This document shows, piece after piece, positions 16,525 to 24,905 of a stretch of DNA of 64,000 nt; the first letter of the stretch is position 1; each line of letters opens with the position of its first letter. Both the position numbers and the translations under genes were made by a program. The stretch comes from Acidimicrobiaceae bacterium (lineage in GTDB: Bacteria > Actinomycetota > Acidimicrobiia > Acidimicrobiales > Ilumatobacteraceae): positions 248,001-312,000 of the forward strand of contig JADKGZ010000002.1 of NCBI GenBank assembly GCA_016722025.1, in the 5' to 3' direction. The notes beneath the pieces are model-generated. The model did no database searches. It saw only the letters and a program-made list of their open reading frames with translations, and was not told the origin of the DNA.

Positions 16525-18815
16525 CAGGGGTGAACCGTAGCCGAGGTGTCCGCATCAGCGACGGCGGCCGGTCGGCGTGCCGTGCTGTTGTGTTGGGCGT
16601 CGGCACGTGTGCCGTGCGCGGGTCGGCGCAACAGCCGAAGGCCGTTGGCGATGACGACGAGGCTGGCACCCATGTCGGCGAGCACCGCGATCCACAGCGA
16701 CGCAGTACCGGTGAGTGTGAGACCGAGGAACACGGCCTTGACGCCCAACGCGATGGTGATGTTCTGCCAGAGCACGTGGGCGGTGTGGGTGGAGATGCGG
16801 ATGGTCTCGGCGATCTTGCGTGGGTCGTCGTCCATCAACGCGATGTCGGCGGTCTCGATCGCGGTGTCGGTGCCGGCCGCGCCCATCGCGATACCCAGGT
16901 TCGCCTTGGCGAGCGCTGGTGCGTCGTTGACCCCGTCGCCGACCATTCCCACCGGTCCGGCCGTGGCGACGAGTTCGGTGATGATGCGCAGCTTGTCGTC
17001 GGGCAGCAGGTCGCCGCGGGCGTCGTCGATGCCGGCCTGGGCGGCGATTGCGGTGGCGGTGCGTTGGTTGTCGCCGGTGAGCATGATGGTGGTCACGCCG
17101 AGCGCCTTGAGGTCGTCGACGGCTTGGCGGCTGTTCGGGCGCAAGGTGTCGGCGACAGCGAGTACGGCGATCGGGTGCGCGTTCATGAGCACGATCGCGG
17201 TCTTCGCTTCGTTCTCCAGCCCTTCCAGGATCGCTTCGAGTTCGGGCCCGCACATCCCGGTCTCTTCGGCGAGGCGGTGGTTGCCCAACGTGTACACGGT
17301 GCCGGCGATGCTGGCGCGCACACCGCGACCGGTGATCGCTTCGAACTCCTCGGCGTCGTCGAGCGGGCCGTGGTAGGCGGTGACGATCGCGTGCGCCACC
17401 GGGTGCTCGGAAAGCGCTTCGATCGACGCCGTGATTCGCAGCACCTCGTCGTCAGTCAGTTCGCCGAGGTTGACGAGGTCGGTGAGCACCGGGGTGCCAT
17501 GGGTCAAGGTGCCGGTCTTGTCGAGCGCGACGGTTCGGATCTTGCGTGCGTTCTCGAGGTGCACACCGCCTTTGATCAGGATGCCGCGCCGGGCCGCGCC
17601 ACCGAGCCCGGACACCACGGTCACCGGAGTCGAGATCACCAGCGCGCACGGGCAGGCGAGCACGAGCAGCACCAGTGCCCGGTAGAACCAGTCGTGGAAG
17701 CTGCCGTGCCCGGTGACCACCGGGACGACGGCCACGATGATCGCCATCGCGAACACCGCCGGTGTGTAGATCGCAGCGAAGCGGTCGACGAAACGCTGCG
17801 CGGGGGCCTTGTCGGCTTGGGCTTCCTGGATCGAACGGGCGATCCGATCGAGTGTGCCTTCGCCTTTGGCAGCGGTGACGGTGATCTCCAGGGTGCCGCG
17901 CTCGTTGATCGTGCCGGCGAACACCGGATCACCGACCGCTTTCGACACGGGGATCGATTCGCCGGTGATCGGCGCCTGGTTCACCGAACTCGCCCCGGAG
18001 GTGACACGCCCGTCGAGGGCTATGCGTTCGCCCGGCTTGACCAGGATCACCGCGTCCAACGGCACTTCCCCGGTCGCAACGGCGACCCAGCCACCGTCGC
18101 GGCGCATGCTCGCCGTCTCGGGAGCGAGACCGACCAGTGAACGGATCGCGTTGCGGGCCCGTTCCAAGCTCAGTGCCTCGATGAGCTCGGCCACACCGAA
18201 CAGCCAGATGACCACCGCTGCTTCGGGCCACTGCCCGATCGCGATCGCGCCGATGACCGCCACGGACATCAACAGGCTCATCGTCATCCGCCTCGAACGC
18301 AGCGCCTGGAATCCCTTGCGCAACGTGTCGCGTCCGCCGAGCGCGATCGCGATGACCGCCAGGACGGCGACGAGCACCGACTGTTCGTCGGCGCCCAGGA
18401 TCACGGCGACTTCTGAGCCGACGGCGAACAAGCCGGCGACGACAGTCACGATGACCGACCGGCGCGACAGGCTTCGATCGAGCGACGCCCCCTCGGCCCC
18501 CACGACGACACTTGGTCGCATCCCCAACTCGCGGATCGCGGCCTCGATCGGCGCCGGCGACTCCAGATCGTGACGAACACGCACCCGCCGCCCGACGAGA
18601 TCGAACTCCAACGACCGCACCCCAGTCAACGGCGTCAACACCGCGCGCAGATCGTTCTCCTCGGTCGCGCAGTCCAACTCCTCGACCCGGTATGTGACGA
18701 CCCCCACACCTGACGAGGGGCCCGACAGCGGGGCCGCCATCGACGGTGCCACGCAACAATCGTCAGCCTCGACCGGAGACACGGCGCCCTCGACCTGATC
18801 ATGGTCAGCCGACAC
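16524..18815 (-). CDS. P1B-2 heavy-metal ATPase, ZntA/CadA-like (Zn/Cd/Pb export)
   Basis: About 763 residues. The N-terminus has a DDCC motif and an HMA-like fold with DCATEE in place of the usual CxxC, as seen in some Zn/Cd pumps. Eight-helix core with CPC (ACPCALVISTP), phosphorylation motif DKTGTLT, actuator TGES, SEHP and GDGVNDAPAL. The CPC plus acidic N-terminal motif predicts Zn(II), Cd(II) or Pb(II) export. It is translationally coupled to the upstream SmtB-like ArsR and the downstream DUF411 gene. I choose a GTG at 18815, overlapping the ArsR stop by 11 bases. A GTG at 18824 is an alternative, and longer frames into the ArsR gene are not supported. Confidence 0.9.
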   Translation of the reverse strand: MSADHDQVEGAVSPVEADDCCVAPSMAAPLSGPSSGVGVVTYRVEELDCATEENDLRAVLTPLTGVRSLEFDLVGRRVRVRHDLESPAPIEAAIRELGMRPSVVVGAEGASLDRSLSRRSVIVTVVAGLFAVGSEVAVILGADEQSVLVAVLAVIAIALGGRDTLRKGFQALRSRRMTMSLLMSVAVIGAIAIGQWPEAAVVIWLFGVAELIEALSLERARNAIRSLVGLAPETASMRRDGGWVAVATGEVPLDAVILVKPGERIALDGRVTSGASSVNQAPITGESIPVSKAVGDPVFAGTINERGTLEITVTAAKGEGTLDRIARSIQEAQADKAPAQRFVDRFAAIYTPAVFAMAIIVAVVPVVTGHGSFHDWFYRALVLLVLACPCALVISTPVTVVSGLGGAARRGILIKGGVHLENARKIRTVALDKTGTLTHGTPVLTDLVNLGELTDDEVLRITASIEALSEHPVAHAIVTAYHGPLDDAEEFEAITGRGVRASIAGTVYTLGNHRLAEETGMCGPELEAILEGLENEAKTAIVLMNAHPIAVLAVADTLRPNSRQAVDDLKALGVTTIMLTGDNQRTATAIAAQAGIDDARGDLLPDDKLRIITELVATAGPVGMVGDGVNDAPALAKANLGIAMGAAGTDTAIETADIALMDDDPRKIAETIRISTHTAHVLWQNITIALGVKAVFLGLTLTGTASLWIAVLADMGASLVVIANGLRLLRRPAHGTRADAQHNSTARRPAAVADADTSATVHP

Positions 18816-19257
18816 GACGACCACCCCGTTCGACCGCTGCGCCCAACGGCGCCGCCGTGCCCGAGGCGAGTTCCTGATGGCGAACGTGGTCGGCAGAAAG
18901 ATCCAACAGCAGCCGGACATGTGCATCCGCGAGCCGATAGTGGATCCGGCGACCATCGCGCCGCGTGCGCACCACATCCGCCGCACGAAGCAACCGCATC
19001 GCCTGACTCACCACGTTCTCCGCAACACCCGCGACCCGTGCGAGATCGCACACACACAGCTCGCCGCCCTCCAACAAAGCGTGCAGGATCGCCAACCGCG
19101 TTGGATCACCCAACAGCCGGAACAACTCGGCGGCCTCGACGTGCGCCTCGCGACCTGACACCCGACCCCTCAACGCGTCCAGCGGCACCGCCGGTTCGTC
19201 GCAATGCGACGGACAGACATCGAGATCAACAACCGGAGCCTTGCGCGACACAGCCAT
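18805..19257 (-). CDS. ArsR/SmtB-family repressor, SmtB/CadC-like (Zn/Cd sensing)
   Basis: About 150 residues. The winged helix carries CVC in ELCVCDLA (about 68-70, the alpha-3 metal site) and an alpha-5 pattern DAHVRLLLDLSADHVRH with Asp 111, His 113, His 124 and His 127, very close to the SmtB alpha-5 Zn site. N-terminal Cys 15 and Cys 19 recall CadC. The ATG at 19257 follows an AT-rich operator-like palindrome; an in-frame start at 19320 would run through that palindrome. First gene of the ArsR-ATPase-DUF411 operon, divergent from the methyltransferase at 19323. Confidence 0.88.
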   Translation of the reverse strand: MAVSRKAPVVDLDVCPSHCDEPAVPLDALRGRVSGREAHVEAAELFRLLGDPTRLAILHALLEGGELCVCDLARVAGVAENVVSQAMRLLRAADVVRTRRDGRRIHYRLADAHVRLLLDLSADHVRHQELASGTAAPLGAAVERGGRRVG

Positions 19258-19269
19258 GACAGGCATCAT

Positions 19270-19289
19270 ATATGTGCAGCTGAACAGAT
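19270..19289. promoter_or_regulatory. Imperfect 8-2-2-8 palindrome, candidate SmtB-type operator
   Basis: ATATGTGC and GAACAGAT (reverse complement ATCTGTTC, 6 of 8 matching) flank a central AGCT, in the only AT-rich stretch between the divergent ArsR and methyltransferase genes. Position and symmetry fit ArsR/SmtB operators, which are commonly 12-2-12 palindromes near the start. Confidence 0.5.
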
Positions 19290-19322
19290 AACGCAACAAA
19301 CGTTGACGGGAGACACGCAATC

Positions 19323-19922
19323 GTGGCCATGACCGCGCTCATCCTCTACATCGTCTGGGCATCGCTCGCCTTCGGATGGCGAACCATCGAGCAGCGCCGC
19401 CGCACCGGCGACAGCGGCCTACGACTTCACGCCCAGCCGAACACTCCGCAATGGTGGGCGAAGATCGGCTTCGGCGTCGCCATCCTCGTCGGCTTCGCCG
19501 CACCGATCGCCGCCGTCGCCGGACTCCCCAACATCAACGCCCTCGACACCACGTGGCTGCACACCGCCGGCATCGCCGTGACGCTCATCGGTGTGCTGCT
19601 CACCTTTGCCGCCCAGTACTCGATGGGCGAATCCTGGCGAATCGGAGTCGACCCCGAGGAACGCACCGAACTGGTGACCGCTGGGGCCTTCCGGCTCGTC
19701 CGCAACCCGATCTTCACCGCCATGCTCATCACCGCCACCGGGCTCGCGATGATCATCCCCAACGTCATCAGCATCCTCGGGCTCGTGGCTCTCTTCGTGG
19801 CGCTCGAGGTCCAGGTCCGACTCGTCGAGGAGCCGTACCTCCGAACGGTCCAAGGCGCCGAGTACCGCGCCTACGCACAGTCCGCCGGACGATTCGCTCC
19901 GGGCATCGGCCGCATCCGCTGA
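19323..19922 (+). CDS. Isoprenylcysteine carboxyl methyltransferase-family membrane protein
   Basis: 199 residues with four or five hydrophobic helices and the C-terminal ICMT/PEMT signature: LVTAGAFRLVRNPIFTAML, then EEPYLRTVQGAEYRAYAQSAGRF. Such enzymes use S-adenosylmethionine to methylate lipids or prenyl-cysteine groups at the membrane. The substrate here is unknown. It is divergent from the ArsR operon and probably shares its operator. Related methyltransferase genes often accompany metal-resistance loci. Starts are GTG 19323 or ATG 19329. Confidence 0.8.
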   Translation: MAMTALILYIVWASLAFGWRTIEQRRRTGDSGLRLHAQPNTPQWWAKIGFGVAILVGFAAPIAAVAGLPNINALDTTWLHTAGIAVTLIGVLLTFAAQYSMGESWRIGVDPEERTELVTAGAFRLVRNPIFTAMLITATGLAMIIPNVISILGLVALFVALEVQVRLVEEPYLRTVQGAEYRAYAQSAGRFAPGIGRIR

Positions 19923-20141
19923 ACACACGACGGCATCGCCCGATCCACCCTGGCGCGGGCTGGGTTGGATAGGCGGTGGACGCGTTGGCGATCGTGGTCG
20001 GTCACGGCTCGGAGCACGCCTGCCCGAGCGAACCGTGAAGATTGGCGTCGCGACCACTTTCGTCGGGTTCGTCGACGGTATCGACTGACCTGCGTACGCA
20101 CCGCGGCTTTGAGGCTGCGCCAGGCCCATAGGCTCCGCGTG

Positions 20142-20474
20142 ATGACCACGCACGGCCGGCAAGTCGAACTGCTGTACTTCCCTGAGTGTCCACACTGGCA
20201 GGTCGCTGACGAGCGGCTGCGCGAGGTCGCGAGTCGCCTCGGGTTGACGATCGAGTACCAGTTGGTGACCTCGGCGGAGGATGCCGAACGCGTCTCGTTC
20301 CGTGGTTCGCCGACGATCCTGATCGACGGAGTCGATCCGTTCGCCGTCGGTGATGAGCCAATCGGGTTGTCGTGTCGCATCTATCGCACGCCCGACGGCT
20401 ACGCCGGCTCACCGACCACCGCACAGATCGCGGCGGCGCTCGGCGCCGACCGCTCAGGCGACGCGCTGATCTAG
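20142..20474 (+). CDS. Small thioredoxin-like protein with CPHW motif
   Basis: 110 residues. The start VELLYFPECPHWQ places a CPxW motif where thioredoxin-fold proteins have CxxC. Then come SAEDAERVSFRGSPTILIDG and the DPFAVGDEPIGLSCR-type block with a C-terminal GSPTTAQI. Proteins of this kind are often labelled thioredoxin-like or, misleadingly, alkylmercury lyase in actinobacterial metal loci. A thiol-metal or redox role is inferred only. I chose the ATG at 20142 because upstream codons are non-homologous. A decayed paralog lies at 15634-15830. Confidence 0.7.
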   Translation: MTTHGRQVELLYFPECPHWQVADERLREVASRLGLTIEYQLVTSAEDAERVSFRGSPTILIDGVDPFAVGDEPIGLSCRIYRTPDGYAGSPTTAQIAAALGADRSGDALI

Positions 20475-20483
20475 CGTGGTCGG

Positions 20484-20951
20484 ATGCCGACGACGCGGAG
20501 CTACTCGACAGTCGTCACCACCGGGGCACGCAACCGTGTGATGGTTCCGGTGCCCTTCGATCCCGACGTCGCGTGGGGTCACAAACCGGATCATCGGGTG
20601 CACGGCACCGTGAACGGAATGAAGGTCCGCGCCTCGATCGAACCATTCGACAACGGGTTCGGGATCGTGCTCGGTGCGGCATGGCGGCGAGACTGCGGTC
20701 TCGCTCCTGGCGACGCAGTGGATGTGGTGCTCTCGCCCGAAGGGCCGCAACGGGAGGATCTCGCTGAGGATGTGCGCTTGGCACTCGCGGCCGACCCTGC
20801 TGCGGGAGAGTTCTTCGACGGGCTGGCCCAGTTCTACCGTCGCGCATACCTCCGTTGGATCGACGCGACGAAGCGCCGACCCGACGAGCGCGAGCGGCGA
20901 ATCGCCGAGATGATCGATCTGCTCCGCCGTGGAGAGAAGGAGCGGACCTGA
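20484..20951 (+). CDS. DUF1905/YdeI-OmpD-associated domain protein
   Basis: 155 residues. The N-terminal half is a DUF1905 beta-barrel (VMVPVPFDP...GTVNGMKVRASIEPFDNGFGIVLG...GDAVDVVLSPEGP). The C-terminal half is the YdeI/OmpD-associated helical motif (FFDGLAQFYRRAYLRWIDATKRRPDERERRIAEMIDLLRRGEK). Molecular function is unknown in this family; some are linked to bacteriocin or envelope stress protection. Starts ten bases after the thioredoxin-like gene, so probably co-transcribed. Confidence 0.78.
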   Translation: MPTTRSYSTVVTTGARNRVMVPVPFDPDVAWGHKPDHRVHGTVNGMKVRASIEPFDNGFGIVLGAAWRRDCGLAPGDAVDVVLSPEGPQREDLAEDVRLALAADPAAGEFFDGLAQFYRRAYLRWIDATKRRPDERERRIAEMIDLLRRGEKERT

Positions 20952-21032
20952 GGACCATCGCTTCTCGACCGTCGGTAGGCGCTCGCGGCGACGGCGGCTC
21001 GGCGTCAGCTCAGTGAGCCGAGGTCGCCGAGG

Positions 21033-21482
21033 GTGGCGTCGCCGCTGCCGAGTTGGCAGATACGCGCCCTCGGCATCGGCCAGCTCATCGGCAGCGCGGT
21101 CGATCGGCTTCGCCCGTATGAGGCGATGACCAACGTGCATGTCTTGGTCGACAAGACGACGTACTTCTCGTTCCCGAGCGACCACGCCACTGCCGTCGGC
21201 GCTGTTGCCGTCGGGCTCCTGTTCGCCAACCGGCGGTGGGGCATCGTCGCCACTGTGCTGGCGTTGCTGATGGCGTTCACCCGCGTGTACGTCGGCGCGC
21301 ACTACCCCACCGATGTTTGTCGCTGGCCTCGCGCTCGGCGGCCCCGTCGCCGTGGCCGGATGGTTCACAGTGGTGCCCGTCCTGTGCCGGATGGCCGTCT
21401 GGCTGACGGGCGCCCCCTTGCGGCCGCTCGTCACGCACGCCGAGCGGCCTGCTGGGGCGAGCTGATCCCGGTCAGGTACGTG
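21033..21482 (+). pseudogene. PAP2-family phosphatase fragment (truncated and frameshifted)
   Basis: Contains the PAP2 motifs DRLRPYE, FPSDHATA and AFTRVYVGAHYPTDV (undecaprenyl-diphosphatase/BcrC type), but the N-terminal helices are absent. After HYPTDV the frame must shift near 21317 to continue as the final helix (FVAGLALGGPVAVAG). As it stands it is unlikely to encode a working membrane phosphatase. It lies between the DUF1905 gene and the convergent SHOCT gene. Confidence 0.7.
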
Positions 21483-21747
21483 TCGCGGTGAGCGCTTCGA
21501 GGCGGGTGCGGTAGTCGTCGGGTTCGATCTCGCCGCGGGCGAGGCGTTCAGCGAGGATCTGCTGCGCGCTTGGCGCCTGTGGAGCGGGAGGCCCGGTGAC
21601 GGCTGCGTGCTCGAGGGTGCCGGTGCGGCGGAGCAACGCGACACCGAGCCAGATGACGCTGGCGAACACGAGCAGCATCATGATCGTCATCGGGATCCAG
21701 CCCCAGCCGAATCCGTCGTGCATGTCGTTGTTCCAGTTGCCGTGCAT
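21472..21747 (-). CDS. SHOCT-domain single-pass membrane protein
   Basis: 91 residues from ATG 21747. A His/Trp/Asn-rich N-terminus (HGNWNNDMHDGFGWGW) is followed by one transmembrane helix and a C-terminal SHOCT motif (ILAERLARGEIEPDDYRTRLEAL). SHOCT proteins of this form are frequent companions of copper-resistance genes in actinobacteria. Last gene of the minus-strand envelope operon that starts with the response regulator at 25601. The upstream gene ends 62 bases before this start. Confidence 0.78.
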   Translation of the reverse strand: MHGNWNNDMHDGFGWGWIPMTIMMLLVFASVIWLGVALLRRTGTLEHAAVTGPPAPQAPSAQQILAERLARGEIEPDDYRTRLEALTATRT

Positions 21748-21809
21748 CACGGCCTCCGTTCGTTGTCGTGTATGAGTGTGTGAGAAGAACGATCCATCGG
21801 GGCTACCCG

Positions 21810-22367
21810 TCACTCTCGGAAGTCGCCGGTGACGGCGAGGTCGAGGACCGAGGTGGTGCCGTCGGCGTACTGCACCGGCACGTGGAGCGTCATGTCGTGG
21901 GCGCCGTCCATGCCCGGGTGCATCGACAGCTCGAAGGTCAGTTCGGTGGACTGGTCAGGCTGGAGTGTGGTCGCGCCGTTGTAGGTGAGGGCGCCGGGGC
22001 AGCATCCTTCGTTGATCTGGACATGGGGCGTGCCGAGCGTGACGGCCTGTGAGCCTGAGTTATCCAGCTTCCAAGTGGGCTGAACAGCGACGTTCAACGC
22101 AACGCGTCCGAGCGCCCACAGGCTCGGTGTTCCGGTCACCCCGTCGATCTCGGCGACACCGCTGCCGGCGCCGGGTGTGGCGATGATCGGCATGCCCATC
22201 GAGTTCGTCTCACCAGTACGCGTCGCCGTCGTGCCGGCTGATGGTCCACCGCTGGTGAGAGCGAACACGGTGATGACCGCGACGACCGTGAGGGTGCCGA
22301 TACCGAGGATCCAGTGATTGCGGTGGGCGCGCTGGCGTTCGGCGCGGCGGGTGGTGGTGTTGGTCAT
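21810..22367 (-). CDS. Membrane-anchored protein with DUF1573-like extracytoplasmic domain
   Basis: 185 residues from ATG 22367. One N-terminal transmembrane helix, then a beta-rich extracytoplasmic domain with NSGSQAVTLGTPHVQINEGCCPG, a Cys pair, and a Met/His patch (SMHPGMDGAHDM). This resembles DUF1573-type domains; with the CC and Met/His residues it may bind copper, but no function is known. ATGA overlap with the PCYCGC gene upstream indicates translational coupling. Confidence 0.65.
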   Translation of the reverse strand: MTNTTTRRAERQRAHRNHWILGIGTLTVVAVITVFALTSGGPSAGTTATRTGETNSMGMPIIATPGAGSGVAEIDGVTGTPSLWALGRVALNVAVQPTWKLDNSGSQAVTLGTPHVQINEGCCPGALTYNGATTLQPDQSTELTFELSMHPGMDGAHDMTLHVPVQYADGTTSVLDLAVTGDFRE

Positions 22368-22819
22368 GACGATGCTCCAGAGCTGAAAAGTGATGGGGGT
22401 GGTCCGTATTGGTCGATGATCGAGGTGCGTACGTCGGCGATCGGCGCACCGGCGGCGAGTTGCTCGCGGGCGGTTGCGGTCTCGTTGCCGCAGACCGCAC
22501 ACCCGGAGGCGTGGGCGTCCCAGGCTCCGGTGGCGGTCATGTAGCAGTCAGCGAGGTTGCGGTGGCCGAGGCTGTGGTCGCAGCCGCAGTAACAGGGGAT
22601 CTGGGCGAGGTCGGTGAGGTGGTCGGCGGCGTAGTGGTAGTCGGCGGCGATGGCCGGCGTGACGGTCGACAAGTCGACCGTCACGACCGGCGACGCGGCC
22701 ATCGCATCGGGGGCGTCGGGCCCGCTGGCACCGCGGATCAGTCCGACGATGCCGAGCCCGATCAGTGCGAGCACTGCGAGCTCGAACCCGACGATCTTCA
22801 ACCACGGTCGGGCGTTCAT
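22364..22819 (-). CDS. PCYCGC-motif extracytoplasmic protein
   Basis: 151 residues from ATG 22819. One membrane helix or signal, then AADYHYAADHLTDLAQIPCYCGCDHSLGHRNLADCYM and a distal ASGCAVCG motif: seven Cys in two clusters together with His, a strong metal-binding pattern. The PCYCGC family is of unknown function but occurs with copper and heme handling genes. Coupled to both neighbours by four-base overlaps within the island operon. Confidence 0.75.
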   Translation of the reverse strand: MNARPWLKIVGFELAVLALIGLGIVGLIRGASGPDAPDAMAASPVVTVDLSTVTPAIAADYHYAADHLTDLAQIPCYCGCDHSLGHRNLADCYMTATGAWDAHASGCAVCGNETATAREQLAAGAPIADVRTSIIDQYGPPPSLFSSGASS

Positions 22820-23052
22820 CGCGGTCCCGCCGAGATGTGTTCGTCGTGGTTGACGTGCTCGGTCTGAGGAGGCGCAGATGCCGACTTGGGTTGGCGCATC
22901 AGCATCCACATCACGGCACCCATCACCAGCGGGCAGATCAGCAGGGCGAGGCTGACGCCGGCGAGTGCGGCGCCGCCGTTACCGGCGACGAGGAACCACA
23001 CTGCGAGCCCGACGGCCGCAACGACACAGATGAGGTGGTGGCGGTGGTTCAT
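22816..23052 (-). CDS. Small two-helix membrane protein, DUF2933-like
   Basis: 78 residues. MNHRHHLICVVAAVG, two hydrophobic helices containing LLICPLVMGAVMWMLM, and a His-containing tail (HVNHDEH). The layout and the CPLVMG/MWMLM helix are like DUF2933 proteins, which accompany copper-resistance genes. ATG at 23052 overlaps the upstream stop by four bases and the stop overlaps the PCYCGC start. Function unknown. Confidence 0.65.
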   Translation of the reverse strand: MNHRHHLICVVAAVGLAVWFLVAGNGGAALAGVSLALLICPLVMGAVMWMLMRQPKSASAPPQTEHVNHDEHISAGPR

Positions 23053-23432
23053 GACCCTGTCCCCCCGTGGTGCGCCTCGTGGTTCGACTGCCCTTGGGTG
23101 GGCGCGGTCGTCATCGAGCCGGCCATTGCGGCATGGGCCTGATCGCACTGGGCGAGGACGTCGTCGTCGACGGTGCCCTTCATCATCTGGTGCATCATCG
23201 AGTGCATGGCCGACATGTCGGCCGAGCCCATCATGGTGGCCATCCCGGTCGAGTCGCCGGTCATCATCGAGCCCATGCCGGGCATCTGACTCATCGGCAT
23301 CGAGACCGTGGTCGGGGTGGTTCGGTCGGTGCCGCTGGCGGCGGAGTTACCCGCGAACGCCAGTCCGAGCACCAGCCCTGTCGTGACCACTGCAGCGCCG
23401 AGGGCACCGAGTGTTCGAGTTCGTGGCTTCAT
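23049..23432 (-). CDS. Secreted Met/His-rich protein, probable periplasmic copper binder
   Basis: 127 residues. Signal peptide (LGALGAAVVTTGLVLGLAFAG) followed by a low-complexity region with about 20 Met: MPMSQMPGMGSMM, GMATMMGSADMSAMHSMMHQMM, and a His-rich C-terminus (NHEAHHGG). Thioether-rich sequences of this sort bind Cu(I). No named family recognised. It lies 97 bases downstream of the histidine kinase gene and is coupled by ATGA to the next gene. Confidence 0.65.
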   Translation of the reverse strand: MKPRTRTLGALGAAVVTTGLVLGLAFAGNSAASGTDRTTPTTVSMPMSQMPGMGSMMTGDSTGMATMMGSADMSAMHSMMHQMMKGTVDDDVLAQCDQAHAAMAGSMTTAPTQGQSNHEAHHGGTGS

Positions 23433-23529
23433 GGTTGCCTCCTTGACGAGGACCATGGTGCGCCCCGTGTGTGAAGGACGGATGGAGAGGACGTGCATGC
23501 GACGCGGTTTCGTCGCCTGCTCGCAGCGT

Positions 23530-24903
23530 CTACTGCGCTGGTGCCGCCGGCAGCGTGACGGCGAAGCGCGCTCCCCCGCCAGGGACGTTGGCGGCGGTGA
23601 CCGTGCCCTGGTGTGCGGCAACCAGCTCTGCGACGACTGCGAGGCCGATGCCGCTGCCGCTGGCCTTGTCGCCGTTCACGCCACGCCAGAACCGTTCGAA
23701 CACGTGCGCCAGGTCCTGCTCGGGGATCCCGGGGCCATTGTCGATGACCTCGAGCGTCGCGGTGGCTCCGTCCGTGCGGGTGTGGATGGCGATCGCGCCG
23801 CCCGCGGGGGTGAACTTGATCGCGTTCGCGATCAGGTTGACCGCGATCTGGTGCAGCCGGTCGGCGTCGCCAATCACCATGGCCGGCTCGGTATCGACCG
23901 TCAGGGCTGTGTCGCGGTCGTCGGCCAAGGGCTGCAGCAGGTCGGCGGCGGATGCCGTGACGTCGGCGAGATCGACGGGATCGGTGCGGGGTCGTAGACC
24001 GGCTGCTTCGGCGGCGGCGAGGGTTTCCAGGTCGCCGACGAGACGCCGAAGGCGGGTGACCTCGTCGTTGAGGGATCCGAGGATCTCCGGCGTCGGCTGG
24101 TCGACGCCGTCGAGCAGTGCTTCGGTCGACCCTTGCAGGATGGCGAGCGGTGTGCGCAGCTCGTGGGCGACGTCAGCAACCAGGTTGCGGCGGAGACGGT
24201 CCTCGCGGTCGAGGTGGTCGGCCATGCCGTTGAACGCCTCGTCAAGTGTGCGCAACTCGCCGGGGCCGTCGGTGGCGACACGCGTGTCGCGTCGTCCCGC
24301 TGCGAGGTCGCCGGCGGCGCTGGTGAGCGCGGTGACCGGCCGGGTGACTCGTACAGAGACGTAGAGCGCGACGACGAGGGCCACCCCCGCGGCGATCAGG
24401 ACGCCGAGGATGGCAGTGCGTGCGAGTGCGTCGCGGACGTGGCGTTCGGCTTCCATCGCCTGGGTGGGGAAGCGCAGCATCACGGCCCCCACGCTGTGGC
24501 CGTCCACGACGACTGCGGCTGAGACCGGGTCACCACGGGGCGTGTCCACCGACGCAAGGCCGTGCATCTGCATCATCATCGACGCGAGCGCGTCCGTCGG
24601 CGCTGCGACCACTTCGCCATTGGCATCGACGATGGTCAGCGTCGCCTGGCTCCTCGCGGCGACCGCCGCCGCACCGGCCAGGTCTGCAGTCGCCCAGCCG
24701 TCGGCGCGCTGGTAGGCGTCGCCTGCTGCGATCGCCGTCGCGGTGAGGTCGTCCTTCCGCTGGCGGTCGGTGAGGCCGGAGACCTCGTTGCGTGCCGACA
24801 GCATTGTCAGCGCGGCGAACACCGCAACAGCGGCGAGGGCGACGGTCAGGAACGCCAACGCGAGTCGGACCCCGAGCGGGCCCAGTAGCGGACGACGTGC
24901 CAC
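23530..24903 (-). CDS. Sensor histidine kinase (metal island two-component system)
   Basis: About 457 residues from GTG 24903, two bases after the response-regulator stop. Two transmembrane helices flank an extracytoplasmic sensor with a MMMQMHG patch, then HAMP, HisKA (DVAHELRTPL, His about 247) and HATPase_c (NLIANAIKFTP, DNGPGIP, GSGIGLAVV). The Met/His patch in the sensor domain suits copper sensing. Upstream in-frame codons overlap the regulator gene and were rejected as start. Confidence 0.9.
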   Translation of the reverse strand: MARRPLLGPLGVRLALAFLTVALAAVAVFAALTMLSARNEVSGLTDRQRKDDLTATAIAAGDAYQRADGWATADLAGAAAVAARSQATLTIVDANGEVVAAPTDALASMMMQMHGLASVDTPRGDPVSAAVVVDGHSVGAVMLRFPTQAMEAERHVRDALARTAILGVLIAAGVALVVALYVSVRVTRPVTALTSAAGDLAAGRRDTRVATDGPGELRTLDEAFNGMADHLDREDRLRRNLVADVAHELRTPLAILQGSTEALLDGVDQPTPEILGSLNDEVTRLRRLVGDLETLAAAEAAGLRPRTDPVDLADVTASAADLLQPLADDRDTALTVDTEPAMVIGDADRLHQIAVNLIANAIKFTPAGGAIAIHTRTDGATATLEVIDNGPGIPEQDLAHVFERFWRGVNGDKASGSGIGLAVVAELVAAHQGTVTAANVPGGGARFAVTLPAAPAQ

Positions 24904-24905
24904 CG

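Noticed and set aside
16518..18140. 540-codon open frame antisense to the ZntA-like ATPase
   Set aside because: Antisense shadow typical of GC-rich DNA: composition is His/Arg/Asp-rich without domains, while the minus strand encodes a complete ATPase.
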